From the NCBI GenBank assembly GCA_946699065.1, contig CAMPDV010000129.1, positions 558,001-622,000 on the forward strand: a stretch of DNA of 64,000 bases, written 5' to 3'. Below are positions 35,427 through 47,100 of this stretch, one piece after another; within the stretch, counting starts at the first letter, position 1; every line of letters starts with the position of its first letter. The position numbers and the translations under genes are program-made. Below the pieces are notes generated by a model. The model did no database searches. It was given only the letters and a program-made list of their open reading frames with translations, and was not told where the DNA came from. The DNA comes from Loxodes magnus. Its lineage: Eukaryota > Ciliophora > Karyorelictea > Loxodida > Loxodidae.

Positions 35427-35513
35427 TTGATCAGAAGTTCATTATCTCCGGAAGTTCTGATAACTCTATCAAAGTCTGGGATTTCCAGACTGGAAGTTGT
35501 ACTAGGACATTAA
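34830..35513 (+). CDS. WD40 blades, last run before the frame change
   Basis: Nearly five blades are read in the upstream frame (R5/Y7, SKAV and R5/I7 among them). At 35427 the Asn13-Asp14 codons lose a base. The frame then reads 28 non-WD40 residues to a TAA at 35511-35513. The loss of blade sequence after 35426 is an artefact of frame, since the DNA remains a normal unit. Confidence 0.5.
   Translation, partial: DNSIKVLDFQTGSCTRTLSGHSSGVYSVAISNDQKFIISGSDDNSIKVWDFQTGSCTRTLSGHSSLVNSVAISNDQKFIISGSSDNSIKDWDFQTGSCTRTLSGHSSRVYSVAISNDQKFIISGSSDNSIKVCDFQTGSCTRTLRGHSKAVISVAISNDQKFIISGSSDNSIKVWDFQTGSCTRTLSGHSSRVISVAISLIRSSLSPEVLITLSKSGISRLEVVLGH
35427..35428 (+). other. Only indel in the array: one-base loss causing a frame change
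   Basis: The normal six bases for Asn13-Asp14 (AAT GAT) are five here (TTGAT), so AAT became TT: one base lost and one changed. The unit from 35391 to 35515 is 125 bp long. Every other unit boundary I placed agrees with a 126-bp period. The change is not in a homopolymer, so a simple long-read homopolymer error does not explain it. Confidence 0.9.
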
Positions 35514-38104
35514 GTGGACATTCCTCTTTAGTTAATTCGGTGGCGATCTCCAATGATCAGAAGTTCATTATCTCCGGAAGTTTAGATAACTCTATCAAAG
35601 TCTGGGATTTCCAGACTGGAAGTTGTACTAGGACATTAAGTGGACATTCCTCTGGAGTTTATTCGGTGGCGATCTCCAATGATCAGAAGTTCATTATCTC
35701 CGGAAGTAGAGATAACTCTATCAAAGACTTGGATTTCCAGACTGGAAGTTGTACTAGGACATTAAGTGGACATTCCTCTGGAGTTTATTCGGTTGCGATC
35801 TCCAATGATCAGAAGTTCATTATCTCCGGAAGTTCTGATAACTCTATCAAAGTCTGGGATTTCCAGACTGGAAGTTGTACTAGGACATTAAGTGGACATT
35901 CCTCTTTAGTTTATTCGGTTGCGATCTCCAATGATCAGAAGTTCATTATCTCCGGAAGTGATGATCACTCAATCAAAGACTGGGATTACCAGACTGGAAG
36001 TTGTACTCGGACATTAAGTGGACATTCCTCTGAAGTTTATTCGGTTGCGATCTCCAATGATCAGAAGTTCATTATCTCCGGAAGTTCTGATAACTCTATC
36101 AAAGACTGGGATTTCCAGACTGGAAGTTGTACTCGGACATTAAGTGGACATTCCTCAAGAGTTATTTCGGTTGCGATCTCCAATGATCAGAAGTTCATTA
36201 TCTCCGGAAGTTCTGATAACTCTATCAAAGTCTGTGATTTCCAGACTGGAAGTTGTACTAGGACATTAAGTGGACATTCCTCTGAAGTTTATTCGGTTGC
36301 GATCTCCAATGATCAGAAGTTCATTATCTCCGGAAGTTCTGATAACTCTATCAAAGTCTGGGATTTCCAGACTGGAAGTTGTACTCGGACATTAAGTGGA
36401 CATTCCTCTGGAGTTTATTCGGTTGCGATCTCCAATGATCAGAAGTTCATTATCTCCGGAAGTTCTGATAACTCTATCAAAGTCTGGGATTTCCAGACTG
36501 GAAGTTGTACTAGGACATTAAGTGGACATTCCTCTGAAGTTTATTCGGTTGCGATCTCCAATGATCAGAAGTTCATTATCTCCGGAAGTTCTGATAACTC
36601 TATCAAAGTCTGTGATTTCCAGACTGGAAGTTGTACTAGGACATTAAGTGGACATTCCTCAAGAGTTATTTCGGTGGCGATCTCCAATGATCAGAAGTTC
36701 ATTATCTCCGGAAATTCTGATAACTCTATCAAAGTCTGGGATTTCCAGACTGGAAGTTGTACTAGGACATTAAGTGGACATTCCTCTGGAGTTTATTCGG
36801 TGGCGATCTCCAATGATCAGAAGTTCATTATCTCCGGAAGTTTAGATAACTCTATCAAAGTCTGGGATTTCCAGACTGGAAGTTGTACTAGGACATTAAG
36901 TGGACATTCCTCTGGAGTTTATTCGGTTGCGATCTCCAATGATCAGAAGTTCATTATCTCCGGAAGTTCTGATAACTCTATCAAAGTCTGGGATTTCCAG
37001 ACTGGAAGTTGTACTCGGACATTAAGTGGACATTCCTCTGGAGTTTATTCGGTGGCGATCTCCAATGATCAGAAGTTCATTATCTCCGGAAGTTCTGATA
37101 ACTCTATCAAAGTCTGGGATTTCCAGACTGGAAGTTGTACTCGGACATTAAGTGGACATTCCTCTGAAGTTTATTCGGTTGCGATCTCCAATGATCAGAA
37201 GTTCATTATCTCCGGAAGTTCTGATAACTCTATCAAAGTCTGGGATTTCCAGACTGGAAGTTGTACTCGGACATTAAGTGGACATTCCTCTGGAGTTTAT
37301 TCGGTTGCGATCTCCAATGATCAGAAGTTCATTATCTCCGGAAGTTCTGATAACTCTATCAAAGTCTGGGATTTCCAGACTGGAAGTTGTACTAGGACAT
37401 TAAGTGGACATTCCTCTGGAGTTTATTCGGTGGCGATCTCCAATGATCAGAAGTTCATTATCTCCGGAAGTAGAGATAACTCTATCAAAGACTTGGATTT
37501 CCAGACTGGAAGTTGTACTAGGACATTAAGTGGACATTCCTCTGAAGTTTATTCGGTTGCGATCTCCAATGATCAGAAGTTCATTATCTCCGGAAGTTCT
37601 GATAACTCTATCAAAGTCTGTGATTTCCAGACTGGAAGTTGTACTCGGACATTAAGTGGACATTCCTCTGGAGTTTATTCGGTTGCGATCTCCAATGATC
37701 AGAAGTTCATTATCTCCGGAAGTTCTGATAACTCTATCAAAGTCTGTCATTTCCAGACTGGAAGTTGTACTCGGACATTAAGTGGACATTCCTCTGGAGT
37801 TTATTCGGTTGCGATCTCCAATGATCAGAAGTTCATTATCTCCGGAAGTTCTGATAACTCTATCAAAGTCTGGGATTTCCAGACTGGAAGTTGTACTCGG
37901 ACATTAAGTGGACATTCCTCTGGAGTTTATTCGGTTGCGATCTCCAATGATCAGAAGTTCATTATCTCCGGAAGTTTAGATAACTCTATCAAAGTCTGGG
38001 ATTTCCAGACTGGAAGTTGTACTAGGACATTAAGTGGACTCTCCAAGGCAGATATTTCGGTTGCGATCTCCAATGATCAGAAGTTCATTATCTCCGGAAG
38101 TTGA
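35429..38104 (+). CDS. WD40 blades, about 21 units, first run in the new frame
   Basis: S23/N25 loops and G5/Y7 or E5/Y7 faces dominate. Three private changes occur: Phe32 to Tyr (TAC at 35987-35989), Ser22 to Asn (AAT at 36713-36715) and Asp31 to His (CAT at 37748-37750). Two blades have R23 together with Asp29 and Leu30 (near 35705 and 37468); this combination is seen again only near 54732. It ends at TGA 38102 after a GLSKAD blade. Confidence 0.57.
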   Translation, partial: DQKFIISGSSDNSIKVWDFQTGSCTRTLSGHSSLVNSVAISNDQKFIISGSLDNSIKVWDFQTGSCTRTLSGHSSGVYSVAISNDQKFIISGSRDNSIKDLDFQTGSCTRTLSGHSSGVYSVAISNDQKFIISGSSDNSIKVWDFQTGSCTRTLSGHSSLVYSVAISNDQKFIISGSDDHSIKDWDYQTGSCTRTLSGHSSEVYSVAISNDQKFIISGSSDNSIKDWDFQTGSCTRTLSGHSSRVISVAISNDQKFIISGSSDNSIKVCDFQTGSCTRTLSGHSSEVYSVAISNDQKFIISGSSDNSIKVWDFQTGSCTRTLSGHSSGVYSVAISNDQKFIISGSSDNSIKVWDFQTGSCTRTLSGHSSEVYSVAISNDQKFIISGSSDNSIKVCDFQTGSCTRTLSGHSSRVISVAISNDQKFIISGNSDNSIKVWDFQTGSCTRTLSGHSSGVYSVAISNDQKFIISGSLDNSIKVWDFQTGSCTRTLSGHSSGVYSVAISNDQKFIISGSSDNSIKVWDFQTGSCTRTLSGHSSGVYSVAISNDQKFIISGSSDNSIKVWDFQTGSCTRTLSGHSSEVYSVAISNDQKFIISGSSDNSIKVWDFQTGSCTRTLSGHSSGVYSVAISNDQKFIISGSSDNSIKVWDFQTGSCTRTLSGHSSGVYSVAISNDQKFIISGSRDNSIKDLDFQTGSCTRTLSGHSSEVYSVAISNDQKFIISGSSDNSIKVCDFQTGSCTRTLSGHSSGVYSVAISNDQKFIISGSSDNSIKVCHFQTGSCTRTLSGHSSGVYSVAISNDQKFIISGSSDNSIKVWDFQTGSCTRTLSGHSSGVYSVAISNDQKFIISGSLDNSIKVWDFQTGSCTRTLSGLSKADISVAISNDQKFIISGS

Positions 38105-41100
38105 GATAACTCTATCAAAGTCTTGGATTTCCAGACTGGAAGTTGTACTCGGACATTAAGTGGACATTCCTCTGGAGTTTATTCGGTTGCGATCTCCAAT
38201 GATCAGAAGTTCATTATCTCCGGAAGTAGAGATAACTCTATCAAAGTCTGGGATTTCCAGACTGGAAGTTGTACTAGGACATTAAGTGGACATTCCTCTG
38301 GAGTTTATTCGGTTGCGATCTCCAATGATCAGAAGTTCATTATCTCCGGAAGTTCTGATAACTCTATCAAAGTCTGGGATTTCCAGACTGGAAGTTGTAC
38401 TAGGACATTAAGTGGACATTCCTCTGAAGTTTATTCGGTTGCGATCTCCAATGATCAGAAGTTCATTATCTCCGGAAGTTCTGATAACTCTATCAAAGTC
38501 TGGGATTTCCAGACTGGAAGTTGTACTAGGACATTAAGTGGACATTCCTCAAGAGTTATTTCGGTGGCGATCTCCAATGATCAGAAGTTCATTATCTCCG
38601 GAAGTTCTGATAACTCTATCAAAGTCTGGGATTTCCAGACTGGAAGTTGTACTAGGACATTAAGTGGACATTCCTCTGGAGTTTATTCGGTGGCGATCTC
38701 CAATGATCAGAAGTTCATTATCTCCGGAAGTGATGATCACTCTATCAAAGTCTGGGATTTCCAGACTGGAAGTTGTACTAGGACATTAAGTGGACATTCC
38801 TCTGAAGTTTATTCGGTTGCGATCTCCAATGATCAGAAGTTCATTATCTCCGGAAGTTCTGATAACTCTATCAAAGTCTGTGATTTCCAGACTGGAAGTT
38901 GTACTAGGACATTAAGTGGACATTCCTCAAGAGTTATTTCGGTGGCGATCTCCAATGATCAGAAGTTCATTATCTCCGGAAGTTCTGATAACTCTATCAA
39001 AGTCTGGGATTTCCAGACTGGAAGTTGTACTCGGACATTAAGTGGACATTCCTCTGGAGTTTATTCGGTTGCGATCTCCAATGATCAGAAGTTCATTATC
39101 TCCGGAAGTTCTGATAACTCTATCAAAGTCTGTGATTTCCAGACTGGAAGTTGTACTAGGACATTAAGTGGACATTCCTCTGGAGTTTATTCGGTTGCGA
39201 TCTCCAATGATCAGAAGTTCATTATCTCCGGAAGTTCTGATAACTCTATCAAAGACTGGGATTTCCAGACTGGAAGTTGTACTCGGACATTAAGTGGACA
39301 TTCCTCAAGAGTTATTTCGGTTGCGATCTCCAATGATCAGAAGTTCATTATCTCCGGAAGTTTAGATAACTCTATCAAAGTCTGGGATTTCCAGACTGGA
39401 AGTTGTACTCGGACATTAAGTGGACATTCCTCTGGAGTTTATTCGGTTGCGATCTCCAATGATCAGAAGTTCATTATCTCCGGAAGTTCTGATAACTCTA
39501 TCAAAGTCTGGGATTTCCAGACTGGAAGTTGTACTCGGACATTAAGTGGACATTCCTCTGGAGTTTATTCGGTTGCGATCTCCAATGATCAGAAGTTCAT
39601 TATCTCCGGAAGTTCTGATAACTCTATCAAAGTCTGGGATTTCCAGACTGGAAGTTGTACTAGGACATTAAGTGGACATTCCTCTGGAGTTTATTCGGTT
39701 GCGATCTCCAATGATCAGAAGTTCATTATCTCCGGAAGTGATGATAACTCTATCAAAGACTGGGATTTCCAGACTGGAAGTTGTACTCGGACATTAAGTG
39801 GACATTCCTCAAGAGTTATTTCGGTTGCGATCTCCAATGATCAGAAGTTCATTATCTCCGGAAGTGATGATCACTCTATCAAAGTCTGGGATTTCCAGAC
39901 TGGAAGTTGTACTCGGACATTAAGTGGACATTCCTCTGGAGTTTATTCGGTGGCGATCTCCAATGATCAGAAGTTCATTATCTCCGGAAGTTCTGATAAC
40001 TCTATCAAAGTCTGGGATTTCCAGACTGGAAGTTGTACTAGGACATTAAGTGGACATTCCTCTGGAGTTTATTCGGTTGCGATCTCCAATGATCAGAAGT
40101 TCATTATCTCCGGAAGTTCTGATAACTCTATCAAAGTCTGGGATTTCCAGACTGGAAGTTGTACTAGGACATTAAGTGGACATTCCTCTGGAGTTTATTC
40201 GGTGGCGATCTCCAATGATCAGAAGTTCATTATCTCCGGAAGTTCTGATAACTCTATCAAAGTCTGGGATTTCCAGACTGGAAGTTGTACTAGGACATTA
40301 AGTGGACATTCCTCTGAAGTTTATTCGGTTGCGATCTCCAATGATCAGAAGTTCATTATCTCCGGAAGTTCTGATAACTCTATCAAAGTCTGTGATTTCC
40401 AGACTGGAAGTTGTACTCGGACATTAAGTGGACATTCCTCAAGAGTTATTTCGGTTGCGATCTCCAATGATCAGAAGTTCATTATCTCCGGAAGTTCTGA
40501 TAACTCTATCAAAGTCTGGGATTTCCAGACTGGAAGTTGTACTAGGACATTAAGTGGACATTCCTCTGAAGTTTATTCGGTTGCGATCTCCAATGATCAG
40601 AAGTTCATTATCTCCGGAAGTTCTGATAACTCTATCAAAGTCTGGGATTTCCAGACTGGAAGTTGTACTAGGACATTAAGTGGACATTCCTCAAGAGTTA
40701 TTTCGGTGGCGATCTCCAATGATCAGAAGTTCATTATCTCCGGAAGTTCTGATAACTCTATCAAAGTCTGGGATTTCCAGACTGGAAGTTGTACTAGGAC
40801 ATTAAGTGGACATTCCTCTGGAGTTTATTCGGTGGCGATCTCCAATGATCAGAAGTTCATTATCTCCGGAAGTTTAGATAACTCTATCAAAGTCTGGGAT
40901 TTCCAGACTGGAAGTTGTACTAGGACATTAAGTGGACATTCCTCTGGAGTTTATTCGGTTGCGATCTCCAATGATCAGAAGTTCATTATCTCCGGAAGTT
41001 CTGATAACTCTATCAAAGTCTGGGATTTCCAGACTGGAAGTTGTACTCGGACATTAAGTGGACATTCCTCTGGAGTTTATTCGGTTGCGATCTCCAATGA

Positions 41101-44100
41101 TCAGAAGTTCATTATCTCCGGAAGTGATGATCACTCTATCAAAGTCTGGGATTTCCAGACTGGAAGTTGTACTCGGACATTAAGTGGACATTCCTCTGGA
41201 GTTTATTCGGTTGCGATCTCCAATGATCAGAAGTTCATTATCTCCGGAAGTTCTGATAACTCTATCAAAGTCTGGGATTTCCAGACTGGAAGTTGTACTC
41301 GGACATTAAGTGGACATTCCTCTGGAGTTTATTCGGTTGCGATCTCCAATGATCAGAAGTTCATTATCTCCGGAAGTTCTGATAACTCTATCAAAGTCTG
41401 GGATTTCCAGACTGGAAGTTGTACTAGGACATTAAGTGGACATTCCTCTGGAGTTTATTCGGTTGCGATCTCCAATGATCAGAAGTTCATTATCTCCGGA
41501 AGTTCTGATAACTCTATCAAAGACTGGGATTTCCAGACTGGAAGTTGTACTCGGACATTAAGTGGACATTCCTCAAGAGTTATTTCGGTTGCGATCTCCA
41601 ATGATCAGAAGTTCATTATCTCCGGAAGTGATGATCACTCTATCAAAGTCTGGGATTTCCAGACTGGAAGTTGTACTCGGACATTAAGTGGACATTCCTC
41701 TGGAGTTTATTCGGTGGCGATCTCCAATGATCAGAAGTTCATTATCTCCGGAAGTTCTGATAACTCTATCAAAGTCTGGGATTTCCAGACTGGAAGTTGT
41801 ACTAGGACATTAAGTGGACATTCCTCTGGAGTTTATTCGGTTGCGATCTCCAATGATCAGAAGTTCATTATCTCCGGAAGTTCTGATAACTCTATCAAAG
41901 TCTGGGATTTCCAGACTGGAAGTTGTACTAGGACATTAAGTGGACATTCCTCTGAAGTTTATTCGGTTGCGATCTCCAATGATCAGAAGTTCATTATCTC
42001 CGGAAGTTCTGATAACTCTATCAAAGTCTGGGATTTCCAGACTGGAAGTTGTACTAGGACATTAAGTGGACATTCCTCTGGAGTTTATTCGGTTGCGATC
42101 TCCAATGATCAGAAGTTCATTATCTCCGGAAGTGATGATCACTCTATCAAAGTCTGGGATTTCCAGACTGGAAGTTGTACTCGGACATTAAGTGGACATT
42201 CCTCTGGAGTTTATTCGGTTGCGATCTCCAATGATCAGAAGTTCATTATCTCCGGAAGTTCTGATAACTCTATCAAAGTCTGGGATTTCCAGACTGGAAG
42301 TTGTACTAGGACATTAAGTGGACATTCCTCTGAAGTTTATTCGGTTGCGATCTCCAATGATCAGAAGTTCATTATCTCCGGAAGTTCTGATAACTCTATC
42401 AAAGTCTGTGATTTCCAGACTGGAAGTTGTACTAGGACATTAAGTGGACATTCCTCAAGAGTTATTTCGGTGGCGATCTCCAATGATCAGAAGTTCATTA
42501 TCTCCGGAAGTTCTGATAACTCTATCAAAGTCTGGGATTTCCAGACTGGAAGTTGTACTCGGACATTAAGTGGACATTCCTCTGGAGTTTATTCGGTTGC
42601 GATCTCCAATGATCAGAAGTTCATTATCTCCGGAAGTTTAGATAACTCTATCAAAGTCTGGGATTTCCAGACTGGAAGTTGTACTAGGACATTAAGTGGA
42701 CATTCCTCTGGAGTTTATTCGGTTGCGATCTCCAATGATCAGAAGTTCATTATCTCCGGAAGTTCTGATAACTCTATCAAAGTCTGGGATTTCCAGACTG
42801 GAAGTTGTACTCGGACATTAAGTGGACATTCCTCTGGAGTTTATTCGGTTGCGATCTCCAATGATCAGAAGTTCATTATCTCCGGAAGTGATGATCACTC
42901 TATCAAAGTCTGGGATTTCCAGACTGGAAGTTGTACTCGGACATTAAGTGGACATTCCTCTGGAGTTTATTCGGTTGCGATCTCCAATGATCAGAAGTTC
43001 ATTATCTCCGGAAGTTCTGATAACTCTATCAAAGTCTGGGATTTCCAGACTGGAAGTTGTACTCGGACATTAAGTGGACATTCCTCTGGAGTTTATTCGG
43101 TTGCGATCTCCAATGATCAGAAGTTCATTATCTCCGGAAGTTCTGATAACTCTATCAAAGTCTGTGATTTCCAGACTGGAAGTTGTACTAGGACATTAAG
43201 TGGACATTCCTCTGGAGTTTATTCGGTTGCGATCTCCAATGATCAGAAGTTCATTATCTCCGGAAGTTCTGATAACTCTATCAAAGACTGGGATTTCCAG
43301 ACTGGAAGTTGTACTCGGACATTAAGTGGACATTCCTCAAGAGTTATTTCGGTTGCGATCTCCAATGATCAGAAGTTCATTATCTCCGGAAGTTCTGATA
43401 ACTCTATCAAAGTCTGTGATTTCCAGACTGGAAGTTGTACTAGGACATTAAGTGGACATTCCTCAAGAGTTATTTCGGTGGCGATCTCCAATGATCAGAA
43501 GTTCATTATCTCCGGAAGTTCTGATAACTCTATCAAAGTCTGGGATTTCCAGACTGGAAGTTGTACTCGGACATTAAGTGGACATTCCTCTGGAGTTTAT
43601 TCGGTTGCGATCTCCAATGATCAGAAGTTCATTATCTCCGGAAGTTCTGATAACTCTATCAAAGTCTGTGATTTCCAGACTGGAAGTTGTACTAGGACAT
43701 TAAGTGGACATTCCTCTGGAGTTTATTCGGTTGCGATCTCCAATGATCAGAAGTTCATTATCTCCGGAAGTTCTGATAACTCTATCAAAGACTGGGATTT
43801 CCAGACTGGAAGTTGTACTCGGACATTAAGTGGACATTCCTCAAGAGTTATTTCGGTTGCGATCTCCAATGATCAGAAGTTCATTATCTCCGGAAGTGAT
43901 GATCACTCTATCAAAGTCTGGGATTTCCAGACTGGAAGTTGTACTCGGACATTAAGTGGACATTCCTCTGGAGTTTATTCGGTTGCGATCTCCAATGATC
44001 AGAAGTTCATTATCTCCGGAAGTTCTGATAACTCTATCAAAGTCTGGGATTTCCAGACTGGAAGTTGTACTCGGACATTAAGTGGACATTCCTCTGGAGT

Positions 44101-47100
44101 TTATTCGGTTGCGATCTCCAATGATCAGAAGTTCATTATCTCCGGAAGTTCTGATAACTCTATCAAAGTCTGGGATTTCCAGACTGGAAGTTGTACTAGG
44201 ACATTAAGTGGACATTCCTCTGGAGTTTATTCGGTTGCGATCTCCAATGATCAGAAGTTCATTATCTCCGGAAGTGATGATAACTCTATCAAAGACTGGG
44301 ATTTCCAGACTGGAAGTTGTACTCGGACATTAAGTGGACATTCCTCAAGAGTTATTTCGGTTGCGATCTCCAATGATCAGAAGTTCATTATCTCCGGAAG
44401 TGATGATCACTCTATCAAAGTCTGGGATTTCCAGACTGGAAGTTGTACTCGGACATTAAGTGGACATTCCTCTGGAGTTTATTCGGTGGCGATCTCCAAT
44501 GATCAGAAGTTCATTATCTCCGGAAGTTCTGATAACTCTATCAAAGTCTGGGATTTCCAGACTGGAAGTTGTACTAGGACATTAAGTGGACATTCCTCTG
44601 GAGTTTATTCGGTTGCGATCTCCAATGATCAGAAGTTCATTATCTCCGGAAGTTCTGATAACTCTATCAAAGTCTGGGATTTCCAGACTGGAAGTTGTAC
44701 TAGGACATTAAGTGGACATTCCTCTGGAGTTTATTCGGTGGCGATCTCCAATGATCAGAAGTTCATTATCTCCGGAAGTTCTGATAACTCTATCAAAGTC
44801 TGGGATTTCCAGACTGGAAGTTGTACTAGGACATTAAGTGGACATTCCTCTGAAGTTTATTCGGTTGCGATCTCCAATGATCAGAAGTTCATTATCTCCG
44901 GAAGTTCTGATAACTCTATCAAAGTCTGGGATTTCCAGACTGGAAGTTGTACTAGGACATTAAGTGGACATTCCTCTGGAGTTTATTCGGTTGCGATCTC
45001 CAATGATCAGAAGTTCATTATCTCCGGAAGTTCTGATAACTCTATCAAAGACTGGGATTTCCAGACTGGAAGTTGTACTCGGACATTAAGTGGACATTCC
45101 TCAAGAGTTATTTCGGTTGCGATCTCCAATGATCAGAAGTTCATTATCTCCGGAAGTGATGATCACTCTATCAAAGTCTGGGATTTCCAGACTGGAAGTT
45201 GTACTCGGACATTAAGTGGACATTCCTCTGGAGTTTATTCGGTGGCGATCTCCAATGATCAGAAGTTCATTATCTCCGGAAGTTCTGATAACTCTATCAA
45301 AGTCTGGGATTTCCAGACTGGAAGTTGTACTAGGACATTAAGTGGACATTCCTCTGGAGTTTATTCGGTTGCGATCTCCAATGATCAGAAGTTCATTATC
45401 TCCGGAAGTGATGATCACTCAATCAAAGTCTGGGATTTCCAGACTGGAAGTTGTACTAGGACATTAAGTGGACATTCCTCTGGAGTTTATTCGGTGGCGA
45501 TCTCCAATGATCAGAAGTTCATTATCTCCGGAAGTTCTGATAACTCTATCAAAGTCTGGGATTTCCAGACTGGAAGTTGTACTAGGACATTAAGTGGACA
45601 TTCCTCTGAAGTTTATTCGGTTGCGATCTCCAATGATCAGAAGTTCATTATCTCCGGAAGTTCTGATAACTCTATCAAAGTCTGTGATTTCCAGACTGGA
45701 AGTTGTACTCGGACATTAAGTGGACATTCCTCTGGAGTTTATTCGGTTGCGATCTCCAATGATCAGAAGTTCATTATCTCCGGAAGTTCTGATAACTCTA
45801 TCAAAGTCTGTGATTTCCAGACTGGAAGTTGTACTCGGACATTAAGTGGACATTCCTCTGGAGTTTATTCGGTTGCGATCTCCAATGATCAGAAGTTCAT
45901 TATCTCCGGAAGTTCTGATAACTCTATCAAAGTCTGGGATTTCCAGACTGGAAGTTGTACTCGGACATTAAGTGGACATTCCTCTGGAGTTTATTCGGTT
46001 GCGATCTCCAATGATCAGAAGTTCATTATCTCCGGAAGTTCTGATAACTCTATCAAAGTCTGGGATTTCCAGACTGGAAGTTGTACTAGGACATTAAGTG
46101 GACATTCCTCTGAAGTTTATTCGGTTGCGATCTCCAATGATCAGAAGTTCATTATCTCCGGAAGTTCTGATAACTCTATCAAAGTCTGTGATTTCCAGAC
46201 TGGAAGTTGTACTAGGACATTAAGTGGACATTCCTCAAGAGTTATTTCGGTGGCGATCTCCAATGATCAGAAGTTCATTATCTCCGGAAGTTCTGATAAC
46301 TCTATCAAAGTCTGTGATTTCCAGACTGGAAGTTGTACTAGGACATTAAGTGGACATTCCTCTGAAGTTTATTCGGTGGCGATCTCCAATGATCAGAAGT
46401 TCATTATCTCCGGAAGTTCTGATAACTCTATCAAAGTCTGGGATTTCCAGACTGGAAGTTGTACTAGGACATTAAGTGGACATTCCTCTGAAGTTTATTC
46501 GGTTGCGATCTCCAATGATCAGAAGTTCATTATCTCCGGAAGTTCTGATAACTCTATCAAAGTCTGTGATTTCCAGACTGGAAGTTGTACTCGGACATTA
46601 AGTGGACATTCCTCTGGAGTTTATTCGGTTGCGATCTCCAATGATCAGAAGTTCATTATCTCCGGAAGTTCTGATAACTCTATCAAAGTCTGTGATTTCC
46701 AGACTGGAAGTTGTACTCGGACATTAAGTGGACATTCCTCTGGAGTTTATTCGGTTGCGATCTCCAATGATCAGAAGTTCATTATCTCCGGAAGTTCTGA
46801 TAACTCTATCAAAGTCTGGGATTTCCAGACTGGAAGTTGTACTCGGACATTAAGTGGACATTCCTCTGGAGTTTATTCGGTTGCGATCTCCAATGATCAG
46901 AAGTTCATTATCTCCGGAAGTTCTGATAACTCTATCAAAGTCTGGGATTTCCAGACTGGAAGTTGTACTAGGACATTAAGTGGACATTCCTCTGAAGTTT
47001 ATTCGGTTGCGATCTCCAATGATCAGAAGTTCATTATCTCCGGAAGTTCTGATAACTCTATCAAAGTCTGTGATTTCCAGACTGGAAGTTGTACTAGGAC

